From Ipomoea triloba (Eukaryota; Streptophyta; Magnoliopsida; Solanales; Convolvulaceae), in NCBI RefSeq assembly GCF_003576645.1, contig NC_044920.1, forward strand, positions 18,020,529-18,084,528: a DNA stretch of 64,000 bases. The letters run 5' to 3'. The notes beneath the pieces were generated by a model. The model searched no databases. It saw nothing but the letters and a program-made list of their open reading frames with translations, and was not told the origin of the DNA. Shown here piece after piece: positions 21,297-31,501 of the stretch. Each line of letters begins with the position of its first letter. Position 1 is the stretch's first letter. Both the position numbers and the translations under genes were made by a program.

Positions 21297-22400
21297 GTTA
21301 CTTGGTAACTCGGCGAAGTATCAAGCCAAACCCTAAAAAGGTTAGGGTTGTCCTAGACATGCAGCCGCCTAAAACTATTAAGGAATGGCAGCGTTAAGTC
21401 GATTTTTGTCCAAATCAGCTGACCGATCCCTACCTTTCTTCGATGCCTTGAAAACTATGGACAGGTTCGTTGGTCGGAAGATTGTCAGACGGCCTTCAAA
21501 GGCTTAAAGAAGTACCTATTTTCCCCTCTATTATTGTCCAAACTAGTGGAGGGCGAGGTGGTGTTTCTCTATTTAGCAGTCTCTCAGCAGGCCGTCAGCT
21601 CGGTCCTCGTCCGAGCAGAGGACAAGGTGCAGCATCAGATATATTATGTGAGTAGGGCTTTAAAGGCTACCGAAGTTCGTTACTCACTGCTTGAGAAGAT
21701 GGTCTATGCATTGGTAGTCATAGCCAAAAAATTGGTCCCTTACTTCCAAGCTCACCCAATCCGAGTATTGACAGACCAACCATTGGCGGGAGTTCTCAAA
21801 AATCCAACCTTGTCCGGTTGATTGGTTAAGTGGGTCGTCGAGCTGACCTAGTATGGAATTGAATACTAGCCGCGTCTCGCTATCAAAGCCCAAGTATTGG
21901 TTGATTTCATAGTTGAATGCACGTCCTAGGATTCAAAAGGCGACCCGGTGATTGTTTCTAACTCCGAGGAATGGTGGGAGATGCATGTTGATGGTGCTTC
22001 TAGTAAAAAACACCATGGGCGGGGGGGGGGGGGGGGATGTTAACNGGGGGGGGGGGGGGGGGGAGTGATGTTAACTACCCTATAAGATTTCGACCATACT
22101 ACGCTCTATAATACCAGTTCAAAACTTCCAACAACGAAGCTGAGTATGAAGCATCCTTGGTGTATTTCGGGTAGCTAAAGCCTTGGGAGCTAAGAGACTT
22201 CGCATCCGGACCGACTCACGGCTGGTGGTCGGGTAGGTAAAGGGAACTTATGAGACCAAAGGTGAAAGAATGAGGCAATATAAGGAAGTGACCGAGGAAC
22301 TCCTAAGGGAATTCCAAGCTTACGAGATCGACCATGTTCCTAGAGCAGAAAACTCGGAGGCAGACATTCTATCTAAGATAAAGCTGGGAGGAATACTAGA
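21297..22400 (+). pseudogene. Two RNase H domains of the gypsy pol (pseudogene)
   Basis: The first RNase H is seen at 21534-21821 (SKLVEGEVVFLYLAVSQQAV, then YYVSRALKATEVRYSLLEKM and VLTDQPLAGVLKNP). The second begins near 21970 (EMHVDGASSKKHHG) and continues after a poly-G/N interruption with NNEAEYEASL, RIRTDSRLVVG and then YKEVTEELLREFQAYEIDHV, ending PRAENSEADILSKI. The second copy resembles archaeal-type RNase H and is diagnostic for the Tat lineage. Stops TAA 22109-22111 and TAG 22234-22236 fall where Gln is expected. Confidence 0.8.
22021..22074 (+). repeat. Two poly-G runs around an N, with duplicated ATGTTAAC
   Basis: Sixteen Gs (22021-22036), then ATGTTAAC and an N (22045), then eighteen Gs (22046-22063), then AGTGATGTTAAC. 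The word ATGTTAAC thus occurs twice (22037-22044, 22067-22074). The runs interrupt the second RNase H domain. The pattern is typical of a misassembled or poorly sequenced homopolymer joined at a gap. Confidence 0.8.
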
Positions 22401-23040
22401 GTACTTAGTGGGCATATGTTGGAAAAAGATGGTTGAACGACCAATTATAGAGGCTCCAGATATGGGGGCAGAGAAAGTGAACGAGATAAGCCAGCAAGGG
22501 CGACACCAAGGAGAAAGCAGTAATGAGGAGGAAATTACTCCCGAGGCTCAAGTATTAACCAGCCTTATCATGTACAAAGAGAAGGTCGAGCTACCTGATG
22601 ACCCAGTGCAAGCAGCTAGAATTAAGAGAATGGCACCGTCCTATGTCATGCAGGACATAAAACTATACAAAAGGTCTTTCAGAGGACCCTTCCTACTGTG
22701 TTTGTTCCCAACCGATGCGGAAAAGGTGATGGAGGAGGTGCACTGTGGAATTTGCTCGGTGCACCAAGGGGCTCACACTTTAGCACGAAAATTAGTACTA
22801 CAAGGATATTATTGGCTGACCATGGTCAGAGACTACATCCGAAAGGTAGCCAAGTGCCCCGTTTGTCAAGCTTTTGCTCGAAAGAAGACAACGCCGGCTT
22901 CCTTTTATACGCCGGTCACCACCGCCATTTTCCTTTGCAAGGTGGGGCATAGATTTGTTGGGTCCATTACCGATAGTCTCGGGGCGACATAAGTTCTGCA
23001 TAATAACTGTCGATTACTTCACTTGAGATGATAAACACGT
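22401..23040 (+). pseudogene. Integrase N-terminal part; catalytic core deleted
   Basis: The zinc-binding HHCC module is readable at 22700-22875: EEVHCGICSVHQGAHTLARK, then YYWLTMVRDYIRKVAKCPVC. After a frameshift the beginning of the catalytic core is visible (WGIDLLGPLPIVSGRHKFCI, then ITVDYFT), and then the sequence breaks into unrelated debris before the polypurine region. The remaining catalytic core (including the second Asp and the Glu) is absent, so this copy cannot integrate on its own. Confidence 0.8.
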
Positions 23041-23210
23041 ACAAGAGGTGGGTTGATGGCGGAGGACGAGCTAACAGCACTTTTCCGAGTCATACTTCGT
23101 GTAAATCGAGAAAGTGAAGGACTGGGGAGTAAAAAACTTTCCTAAGTATAGAGGAATAATGCATTTCCCCGAGCCGTGCTTTGCGTAGCTCGGGAAAATG
23201 AGGGACTAGA

Positions 23211-23814
23211 TAATGGGGGATAGGCTAAGACTCGGTACCAGGGACTCGGGGTAAGAAGAAGGGACGACCGATGCAGAGAGAGAGAGAAGGCTCGAAGGAA
23301 GATATGATGACACGACGAAGGTCGGTCGACGATCGGTCGGTCGGTCGAGGGGTCATTGAGAAGGTGACAAGGCAGCTGAAGATCTTAGATTGAGAGTGAT
23401 TGAACATAACTATTGAAGGGGGACTTCACTAATAAAAAATTGAAGGGGCCGAGGCGAGTAAGGCGGGGCAAGAAGGGCGGTGTAAGACAGGCGGTTACGA
23501 AGGTTTCCTAAAGAGTTTGGCGGCGGAAGGCGGGAGATACGGAAGGAAGGTCGAGATAGATTAGGAAAGTGCCTAATTGTAATAAGTAAAGAGTTCCTAA
23601 AGTAGTTTAGAAGTTTTCTAAGGGAGAAATCCATCCTAGCTTGTATAAATAGGGGTTCTAGGCCTCGAGAGAGGCATAAGAAATTCATTGTACTCAAAGG
23701 CAATTCGTAATACAAAGAGGGCTGAAAAGTTACTCTAATTTTTCGATTGAGTTAAGTCAATTTCCGATGGTGTTAGCCTGCCGTTCGACCATTCCATGGG
23801 AGATAAAACCAATA
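23211..23814 (+). repeat. 3' LTR of the gypsy element
   Basis: 604 bp, starts TAATGGGGGATAGGC (first G mutated to A) and ends GAGATAAAACCAATA. It matches the 5' LTR except for many point changes and a shorter, unrelated stretch at about 23418-23442 in place of about 80 bp in the 5' copy. The preceding purine-rich GGGAAAATGAGGGACTAGA is the likely polypurine tract. Confidence 0.88.
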
Positions 23815-23819
23815 ATCTC

Positions 23820-25394
23820 CATTTCTCTGACTTCTCTTTGTCTTCTTCATTTCTCTAAACTCTCAAGTCTCAATCTTTCATACTCTCACTCTCTAAGACC
23901 TGATATAGTGAGTTCTTTACTTTCTTCTCTCAATCTCTCGTCTTCTCTGTGTAAAACCCATCCCTCCGAACTCCTAATCGCTGGTGGTCTGGACTCTGAT
24001 GGAAGCCTCGCCCCTCGCCCATTCTCTATGCAAAAACTGTCCTCTATAGTCCCAATCGCTGGTGGTCTGGACGCGACGGCGACGCAAACGATGGTGGAAG
24101 CCCCTTGCCCGATATTAGAATTTGAAGGCTTGATTACTTGAAGCCCTCATTCTCAGAGAGAAAATTTGAGAAAACAAGTAATTCTAATTTACTTTATATG
24201 TTCTTTACTGATGTTGCCTGTTAGTCTGTTTCTCTGTTAATCTGTTGATACTATGATGTTGCATAAACCCTAATTGAGCCCAAATTTTTGGGCCTTTTCA
24301 TATGTGTGATGAATTTGTAAAAATTTTTATATATGTTTACAAGTTTATAGTTAGAGGACCCTTAAATTGTAAATGCATGGTAGTGGACTGCTGGTGGTGG
24401 AAGCCGATTGTAATTTGTAAATTGATTTATTAAGTGTATGAATAATGAATGTTGATTGTTGATTGTTGATTGTTGTCTGTTGAGTAATCTTTGGGCATTT
24501 CTATATGAATGATGAGCCCTATTGATTCTGGTAGAAGCCCTATTGAGCCCTAATTTGTGGGCAGTGCCATAAGATGACGAGAATTCGAAAACATGAATTC
24601 CTGGTTATGGTTGCAAGTTAATGGTTAGAGGACCCTTAAATTGTGTATATTATTGAAGAGCAAGATTAGAAGGATTGAAATTTCAAGAACAAGATGTAAA
24701 GGATCCATTCTTATGGGTGGTAACTCTTCTCTTTAATGTCTTAATTTAATGCTTGTTTTCTTTGAGATTTTCATTTCTTCTTCTTGTTTCTTTATTATGC
24801 TAGAGTAGATTAGAAAGGGGATTGGTGGCCCTGAAGCTAAACTATGCGGTTGATTTGATATGAAATTGCTTGTTGAAATGTGAGCTCTTTGAATGTTGGA
24901 TGATAAACTTGTGTGGATGATGTTCCTTAACCTTTGTCCTAAGTGTGGCCACATTAGGTAGCAAACCCGGTGAAAGTGAGTGTAAGCGCGATAGCGGCCA
25001 CTCACGAGTCCAACTCACCCACATCTCCGCCCTTAGTCCGAAAGGACGAGGTCCGAGAGGAGTGGAAGACAAGGTGTTCGATGAAATGCCCCAATCGAAT
25101 GAGGATGTGGGAGTCCAAAGTGTGACGCCACTTGGTGAAGTGCCATGAACTCCCTAGTCAAATCCATGTCATTTGCTTACGAAACCATAAGACTGTAGAC
25201 CACATAGGATAGCCTCGAGCCCCAATCTCCATTTTTCCTTTTCTTTTACAAAACCATTTTAAACCTTTCAAACTTTCTTACCAAATGAATACTACCCTTG
25301 GCCAATCCCGTAACTCTTCTTTTTCAACTTCCTAAATGCCAACACACATTCGTTCCAATTTGTCATCCTTGAGAGACACGACACTCGGGGAGTC
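23820..25394 (+). other. hAT interior upstream of transposase, no intact exon
   Basis: The pyrimidine-rich start (23820-23960) resembles a 5' leader. An open frame at 23767-24141 contains the phrase IAGGLD twice but no domain. A GC-richer block at 24945-25150 carries GTCCGAAAGGACGAGGTCCG and a short open frame with FDEMPQSNEDVG. I find no BED zinc finger, which should lie in this region in an intact hAT transposase. Confidence 0.4.
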
Positions 25395-26931
25395 TTGACT
25401 CTTCATTTTATCACATTCCGAATCATATTCATTCACCTCACCAAATACCACAGCATCAAGTACATGCACATGAGGTGTATAGCCCATACCTTAAACTTAG
25501 CAGTCCAAGATGGTTTGAGGTTTGTAGATGTGTTTGTGAAAAGGGTTAGGGATGCAGTTATATGGGGTAGGAACTCACCTGCTAGGCTGAAAAAGTTTAA
25601 AGATCTTGCTAATCTCATTGGGGTGGAAGCTAAGTCTTCTTTACAGCTAGATATCCTTACAAGGTGGAACAACACCTAAATTAATACATTATGCTAAACA
25701 CTGCAATTTTGTATCAAAGGGTGTTTGAAGCATATGAGCAAAATGATACTTCTTTTTTTTTTGCTGATTTGGGTGATTCCGTTCCCTCATTTCTAGATTG
25801 GTGTTCTGTTGAGATCTTAGTGAAGCTTCTCAAAATTTTTTATGAGATAACAGTGAAAATAACTGGTTCTCTTTATGTCATTTCTAACACATTCTTCTAT
25901 GAGATCTCTAATCTCAGTTGCATGTTGGAAGATATGGTTACAGGTGATCCTGGGACTGAAAAGGTAATATGTTTAGTGTTTAATGTGTTTATTTTATTTT
26001 ATTTGCTTTGTGTTTATTTTTCTAACTTTGATGATTTTGTGATGTGTAACAGGTAATGGGGACACAAATGAAGCAGCAATTTTTGAAATACTGGGGTGAT
26101 CCAGAAAAAATGAACTTTCTCATTTTTTTTTGCTAATATTCTTGACCCCAGGGATAAGGAGGAGTACATGCCATTTCAATTTGTCCAGATGTATGGAGAA
26201 GAGAAAGGCAAAGCTTGTTTTTCCAAGGTCCAAGCTGCAATGGCTGAGTTGTATAATGACTATGCAATTACATACCCTGTCAGTTCTACCCAGGCAGAAC
26301 CATCTACCCAGTCTGTCTAGTCTTAGGCTACAAATCCTACTATTGGTATGCCTCAATCAATGTTGAAGAGCCAACTGAAAACAAAGAATGGAGACTGGTG
26401 GTGGAAGCTCTAAGCAGACTGAGCTGCAAGTTTACTTGAGTGAAAAGATTGTGGAGGATGATGACTCTGGTTGTTTTGATGTTTTAAGGTGGTGGAAGGT
26501 AAACAGTGAGAGATTTCCTATTCTCTCCAAAATGGCTAGAGATGTGCTTGTAGTTCCTATTTTCACAGTAGTCTCTGAAAGTGCATTTGGTACAAGTGGA
26601 AGGGTTCTTGATGCATTTAGAAGTTCCTTAACCCCAAAAATAGTGGAAGCCTTACTTTGTGCACAAGATTGGTTGAGGTTACCAAATCATCCAATCTCAG
26701 TAGAGGAGAATTTAGATGAAGTGAAAAGATTAGAGAAAGGTAATTCTTTGTTTCCCTTATTCTTATTCTTAATTTTTTGTAAATTAATTTCTTAATTCTT
26801 TATTTTCTTATTCTAAATTTCTAATTTCCTTATTATGTTTTACAGATTTGCCAAGTAGAGCTCCACCTACTATACCATCAATGTTGCATACAATCCCTGT
26901 AATGTATTTATTTCATTGCTGTTTATGTTAA
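25395..26931 (+). pseudogene. hAT-family transposase pseudogene (RICESLEEPER-like C-terminal two thirds)
   Basis: It begins within the catalytic domain with MRCIAHTLNLAVQDGL and TRWNNT. After a stop and frameshift near 25677 it continues with MLNTAILYQRVFEAYEQND to GDPGTEK, an intron (25964-26052), then VMGTQMKQQFLKYWGDPEKM. A nine-T run (about 26123-26131) shifts the frame before ILDPRDKEEYMPFQFVQMYG, two TAG stops follow near 26318, and then the hAT dimerisation domain appears (FDVLRWWKVNSERFPILSKM, VSESAFGTSGRVLDAFRSSL, ALLCAQDWLR). A second intron (26740-26845) leads to a short last exon ending TAA at 26931. The transposase would cut and join hAT ends. The N-terminal BED finger is missing, so this is a truncated, multiply broken copy lying within its own element. 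Confidence 0.85.
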
Positions 26932-27869
26932 TAATCTGTTATGTTGTATTGTTGTTTGATGTTGCCTCATGCCTGTTGGCCTACTGTAAGTGTTGTTAAG
27001 TTGTTGCCTCATCTAAGTGGCTGGGTAACTTTTTATTGTTGAAATGTTGCTGCCCTTAGATTAGTTGAGACTACAGTGGTTCGGTAACTTTCTATTTTGG
27101 AATTCTTGTAAGAAGCTGTTGACTCTGGTATACTTTGACTTGCAGTTTTAGTCTTTTAATGCATTACTATGTTAAGTTATTATTGTGTTTTTTGTTGCCT
27201 GACTATGATGATGCTTCCACCACTGTCTGAATAAATGGAATGGTGTTAGTATGTTGCCAATGTGTTATTAAAACACATTCTGAGCAATTTGCTCCCATTC
27301 TTACTTGATATGGAAAAATGCAATCTTAGCCAATTAGCTTAACGATTACAGGTTGTAAAGCCTAATATTTATACTTAGTTGTTTAGTGTTTACTAAATGA
27401 ACTTGCCTAATATTGTTTTAAGCTTTTATATTAATAGGAAGAAGAGTAGATAGTGTTTTAATGTTGCTGTTAACTGAGTGAATGCTGACCTGCTGATTGC
27501 TGGATGCTGAATGTTGTTATGCTAATTTGCTTTTTCTGAAAGTGAATTTTTGTTTTTTTTTTTATAAATTGATATGATATGACTTTTGTATGTTGTAAAT
27601 TCTTAGTTTAACTTAAAATTTTGTAAGTTAACTTAAACTGTGAATGACCTTAATAGTTAGAAAAGGCTGTTTTAATTTTGTTTACTTAGAAGAGGCTGAA
27701 TGTGAATAGCCTTATAATGCTCTTATTACTTATTACTTAGTTATTAGTTATTATAGTATTTGTAAGTTGTATGTTGTAAAGGAATTATTAGTTTGTTTCA
27801 GTTTTAATTAGCTTTTTTTGTAATTTTTTTAAATTTTTTTAAAAAAAGATATTACTTTAATTATATTCG
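26932..27869 (+). other. hAT 3' untranslated region
   Basis: AT-rich, with repeated GTTGTTG/TGTTGCC-type words and no reading frame of interest; it lies between the transposase and the GC-richer subterminal repeats of the hAT right end. Confidence 0.5.
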
Positions 27870-28116
27870 AGAACAACCCGATATCCGATATTGGAAATCC
27901 GAAATCCAAAATAATAAATATGATCGGATATAACTTAAAAAAAAAAAAGAATCAGGTGACTAATTTGTAATCCGGACCCCGATTGGATTGTCGGATGAAA
28001 AATCCGATCCGTCCATATCCGATCGATGTAGTGCTAGAAAAAGTCCAAATGTGATGAAGATAAATAGTTAAGCAAACCCAAGAATCAAAGTAGGCTTAAT
28101 TTAAAACAAACCAATC

Positions 28117-28374
28117 ATTATTGCATGGACCATGGTCCACACAGGCGTGTGGACCAAAAATAAAAAGTACATTATTTTTGTACTGAAGGTACATTATTTT
28201 TATACTGTAGGTATATTATTTGAGGGTACATTATTTTTGTATAGAAAGTACATTATTTGATATATACTGTCAAATAATGTACCTACAGTACAAAAAATGT
28301 ACCTTCAATATAAAAATAATGTACTTTTTATTTTTGGTCCACATAGCTGTGTGGGCTATTGTCCATGCAATAAT
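28117..28374. mobile_element. Fold-back MITE (GCATGGACC family)
   Basis: The ends ATTATTGCATGGAC and GTCCATGCAATAAT are perfect inverted copies. The arms continue as GGTCCACACAGGCGTGTGGACC-like and TAAAAAGTACATTATTTTTG against their complements. The centre consists of GGTACATTATTTTTGTACTG-type units in alternating orientation. Noncoding. A relative lies at 30480-30700. Confidence 0.8.
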
Positions 28375-28578
28375 TTGCCAAAGCCAACCCATATGCTTTA
28401 AGTAAACCAAATAAACCTATTTTTTTAAAACGGTTTGCTGGGCTGACTGAAATAGGCCTAACCCATCCCATCAAACATAATTTCATTTTTTTTAAAATCA
28501 GGTCTGGTCAAATTTGTGCCAGACCCAGCCCAATAAATATATACCATCTCTAATGCTTCTTCTTTTTTAATTTAAACA

Positions 28579-28866
28579 ATGAACCCTAACTGCCTAATCA
28601 CTAACACTGCCAAGCCTTCCGTTGTTTCCTCTCTTAGTAGCCCCAAATCCACGGCTCCCCATGATCACGACACTCAGTCCCAGTCTTTCGACCTCGAGGC
28701 AGAACCTCTACTTCGTATCGTGGTCCTTAACCATGTGGATTTTGAACGGAATCTTCGCGTCCACCGGTCACCGGACAAAAATTGCGTACCGGCGGCCGTC
28801 CGAAGCCTCTCCATGGTCGCCGGTCAGTGCTCGGGAACGGAGAGACGAACACAAGCAATAATTTAA
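28579..28866 (+). CDS. Hypothetical open frame, 95 aa
   Basis: An ATG-started frame (MNPNCLITNTAKPSVVSSLS...) in a GC-richer patch, with a second long overlapping frame at 28622-28861. I recognise no domain, and two overlapping frames of equal quality argue against either. It may be the 5' part of a decayed gene whose later exons I cannot see (the following 400 bp are AT-rich). No signal peptide or membrane segment is evident. Low confidence. Confidence 0.2.
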   Translation: MNPNCLITNTAKPSVVSSLSSPKSTAPHDHDTQSQSFDLEAEPLLRIVVLNHVDFERNLRVHRSPDKNCVPAAVRSLSMVAGQCSGTERRTQAII

Positions 28867-29776
28867 GGCAGTAGGTATATTCTCCCTTTATTTATTTCGA
28901 AAACATTATAAAATCTTTCAAAATAATTTCTGAAAATTTTTTATGTATATATATACATATATGGAATCCAAATATATATGTACATGTTTATGCTTTAATT
29001 AAAATCCATAATCATGAATGCGGTTTATTGTTATTTGTGCTTCCGCATTCAGAACGCATAAAGAATTATAATTAACAGTATTATGATCATTAAAATTAAG
29101 ATATTTGAGTAATTTATAAAGTTTATTGATTGTGAATTTGTTATTGTCACTGTTGAATACTTTGCATTCATTGTTGGTGGATTTATATGCATGTAAGATC
29201 GCACTTGTGTTCGTTGATGTGGTTTTTTATGTTCGTCAATTGCCACTTCGACTAACCATGGATTTTGTTACGCAGTCTATTTTTCCCCTTTGGCTATATT
29301 TTGAATCTATACGCCATGGAATCAAATACATATATTTTGTCTTCTTTTAGCATTAACAAACATATATGGTTTTCATTCAACATATTGGTAACTCCACAAT
29401 CAAACATATATGTGCATACTGTACCTGTAATTGCATGCTTTGTGGTTTGTGTTCGTATCATTCAACCTATAATAGGCAGTGTTGTATGTATAAAACTGAT
29501 TTTGTTGGAATCGATGCATATATAAAATTATGGAATCAAAATCAATGTTTTCGTGGATGGTGTTGGATTTAATCATAGAAACCTTCAAATTGGAATCAAA
29601 TCACGCCATTTTCAGCAATTCCATTCGACATCTCTCTCTTCCCCTTGTTTGGCGGCTGCTATTGATAAATGAAGAAGATACAACTTTGTTTTGGAGAAAT
29701 CCCCCGCCATAGTTAATCTTTTATATACATATATGAGTCCAGAATTTAAATCTAGTCCAAATGGTTTAAACAGATT
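28867..29776. other. AT-rich intergenic, nothing identified
   Basis: Many short open frames on both strands without domains. The words AAACATATATG and ATGGAATCAAA recur several times (about 29310-29550), suggesting degraded repetitive DNA. Confidence 0.4.
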
Positions 29777-29982
29777 CTAAGTCCAAATTAAATGGATCCT
29801 AAAATTTAAAGCAAGTCTATAATGTCTTAAATAATTCAAATATGTTCAATTTAATTGGTCTAACAAAATAATCCAATATTTGCTGGTATTATTTTGTTGG
29901 GCTAATTAAATTGAGCCTATTTGGGTTATTTATAACATTATGGATTTACTTTAAATTTTAGGGTAATTTAATTTGGACTTAG
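29777..29982. mobile_element. Small fold-back element with arms of about 100 bp
   Basis: CTAAGTCCAAATTAAAT from 29777 pairs with ATTTAATTTGGACTTAG ending 29982. The arms continue inwards through CCTAAAATTTAAAG, TTCAATTTAATTGG and CAACAAAATAAT with few mismatches, leaving only a few loop bases near 29880. Noncoding, MITE-like or a remnant of a larger inverted element. Confidence 0.7.
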
Positions 29983-30104
29983 AGAAATTATATATAAATT
30001 TGAGCCCCTTCGGGTTTTTTAAAACATTTGAACGAAATTTAAATTCTGTGCTCGTGTATATATATATATATATAGAATTAAGTTCGTGTGCGGTGCGGGT
30101 GTTT

Positions 30105-30470
30105 CCTGTGCGGTTGTGTAGGTGTTTCTTGTGCGGTTCTGCGGTGGCTATAGGTGCGTAATTTTTTAAGTGCGTGATTTTTTTTCTTAAGGTGCGTGAT
30201 TTTTTTTCTTGAGGTGCGTAATTTGTATGCTTAAGGCCCGTGAGTGTTAAAGTTGGTAAGCTTAAGATGCGTGATTTAAAAAATCTTAGGTGCTTGGCTT
30301 GTGTACCTAAGGTGCCTGATTTATATACTTAAGGTGCGCAGTGTATTCTCAATTGAAGGTGCACTATTTATATACTTAAAGTGTGCAGTGTATTATCAAC
30401 TGAAGGTGTATCATTTAAAAACTTTATATGCGTAGTTTATACGAGGTTGCTTGCAGGTTACATAGGCAAC
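30105..30470 (+). repeat. Degenerate tandem repeat of AGGTGCGTGATTT units
   Basis: Irregular units of roughly 20-35 bp built around CTTAAGGTGCGTGATTT and variants (TGCGTAATTT, GTGCGCAGTGTATT) run through this region, preceded by GTGCGGTT(G/C)TG repeats at 30090-30145. No coding capacity. Confidence 0.6.
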
Positions 30471-30479
30471 GGGTCTCGA

Positions 30480-30700
30480 ATTATTGTGTGGACCATAACA
30501 AAATGTTCATTTTTAATATACTAAATGTGCATTATTTGTGTACTGAATGTACATTATATAATATTATGTAAAATTCAGTACACAAATAATGTATATCTCT
30601 TGAATACAATGTACATTATTTTTATACTAAATGGGAGTGAATGCACATTATCTGATAGTGTGGTCCACACTGTTGGGTGGATTATGATCCACACAATAAT
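30480..30700. mobile_element. Second fold-back MITE related to 28117-28374
   Basis: The ends ATTATTGTGTGGACCAT and ATGATCCACACAATAAT are inverted copies. The inside again has GTACATTATTTTTATACT / ATGTGCATTATTTGTGTACT units. It shares this GTACATTATTT core and GTGGACC termini with the element at 28117. Confidence 0.75.
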
Positions 30701-30757
30701 GATTGATGAGTCTCCCTTAGGGGCTAAATGAGGCGGTTCGTTTAGACTAACTCGGAG

Positions 30758-30759
<2 letters not shown>

Positions 30760-30810
<51 letters not shown>
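30760..30810. repeat. (AT)n microsatellite
   Basis: An uninterrupted AT run of about 50 bp abutting the fold-back element at 30811. Confidence 0.9.
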
Positions 30811-30816
<6 letters not shown>

Positions 30817-31046
30817 TAATCAGATGAGAACCATGTCCTAGAACCATGTCTAAGTGAGAACGTAAAGACAAATCCAAACCATTGATCTAGTAGATCTAAC
30901 GGTTGAAATAAACAAAATTTTGTAATATTTATGAAAATGACTCCGCTCATTTTTTACTTGATTTCTCATCCATCAGATCTTGCAGATCAATGGTTTGGAT
31001 TTGTCATCACGTTCTCACTTGGGGGCATAGTTCTCATATGATTAAG

Positions 31047-31078
<32 letters not shown>
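30811..31078. mobile_element. Fold-back element sitting in a (TA)n tract
   Basis: TTAATCAGATGAGAACCATG at the left pairs with CATAGTTCTCATATGATTAA at the right (to about 31046). Further in, GTGAGAACGT, GACAAATCCAAACCATTGAT and AGATCT pair with their complements. Both sides are flanked by (TA)n (30760-30810 and 31047-31078), as expected for an element that inserts into TA microsatellites. Confidence 0.75.
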
Positions 31079-31079
<1 letters not shown>

Positions 31080-31501
31080 CCCAACAAGTTTTAAAAGGGG
31101 CTAAATAGGTTCAACTCGGCGAATAGGGCTTGTTTTTACATGTCTACTCGACGAATAGGGCTCAAATGTAGGCGCGCTTTTCTGTGCGGTCACTGCCGTT
31201 TACATCACTAATGTTAGGAAAATGCACAAAAACACCCCCATAACTCCCTTGCTCTTAATTGTGCATTTTCGAATAGTGTGTGGTGTATATTTGAATACAT
31301 AGTGGTGTGTTTTTTGGTGATGCGTATCTAATAGTGTATATTTGTGTTGTGCGTTTTCTAATATTAATTGCTTTGTCTAGACAATTCAATCCATAGTAGT
31401 CTTTTGAATTGCCTTCGTCCCCTTTGTCTGTTTTACCCTCTTTACTACATGTCGCCATTCTTCACCCTAGCAAGCTTTTGTCCATGGATGATGAACTAAG
31501 A
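31079..31501. other. Intergenic, nothing identified
   Basis: Contains repeats of the word TCGGCGAATAGGGCT / TCGACGAATAGGGCT (31117-31155) and alternating GTGTGTATATTTG words. No gene or element end recognised. Confidence 0.4.

Larger units (their letters stand above)
17358..23819 (+). mobile_element. Tat-like Ty3/gypsy LTR retrotransposon, defective
   Basis: The element runs 17363-23814 and is flanked by ATCTC (17358-17362, 23815-23819). Order inside: 5' LTR, primer-binding site, gag, protease, reverse transcriptase, RNase H, a second RNase H, integrase, 3' LTR. A second, archaeal-type RNase H after the first is typical of the Tat/Ogre lineage. The integrase catalytic core is almost entirely missing, and the coding region carries many in-frame stops and frameshifts. 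The LTRs differ by numerous substitutions and a replaced segment of about 80 bp. It is an old, dead insertion inside the hAT element. Confidence 0.9.
17061..28044 (+). mobile_element. hAT transposon, split by a nested gypsy element
   Basis: The same 8-bp word GAAAAAGT occurs immediately outside both ends: 17061-17068 before TAGGGTTGTGCAAAAACC (starts 17069), and 28037-28044 after GATGTAGTGCTA (ends 28036). TAG...CTA termini and an 8-bp duplication are the hAT signature. Both subterminal regions are packed with CCGAAC/AACCCG/ATCCGA motifs (17090-17240 and 27870-28020), as in other hAT elements. Between them is a hAT transposase pseudogene (25395-26931). Removing the gypsy insertion (17363-23814 plus one 5-bp repeat) leaves about 4.5 kb, a normal size for an autonomous hAT. 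Beyond TAG the terminal inverted repeats are poorly matched, so the duplication is the main proof. Confidence 0.85.

Noticed and set aside
24945..25148. Possible PPR-protein fragment (VFDEMPQ)
   Set aside because: Only about seven residues match a repeat consensus; no second repeat.
30105..30470. CRISPR-like array
   Set aside because: Units and spacing are irregular, and the context is a plant nuclear genome; a degenerate tandem repeat.
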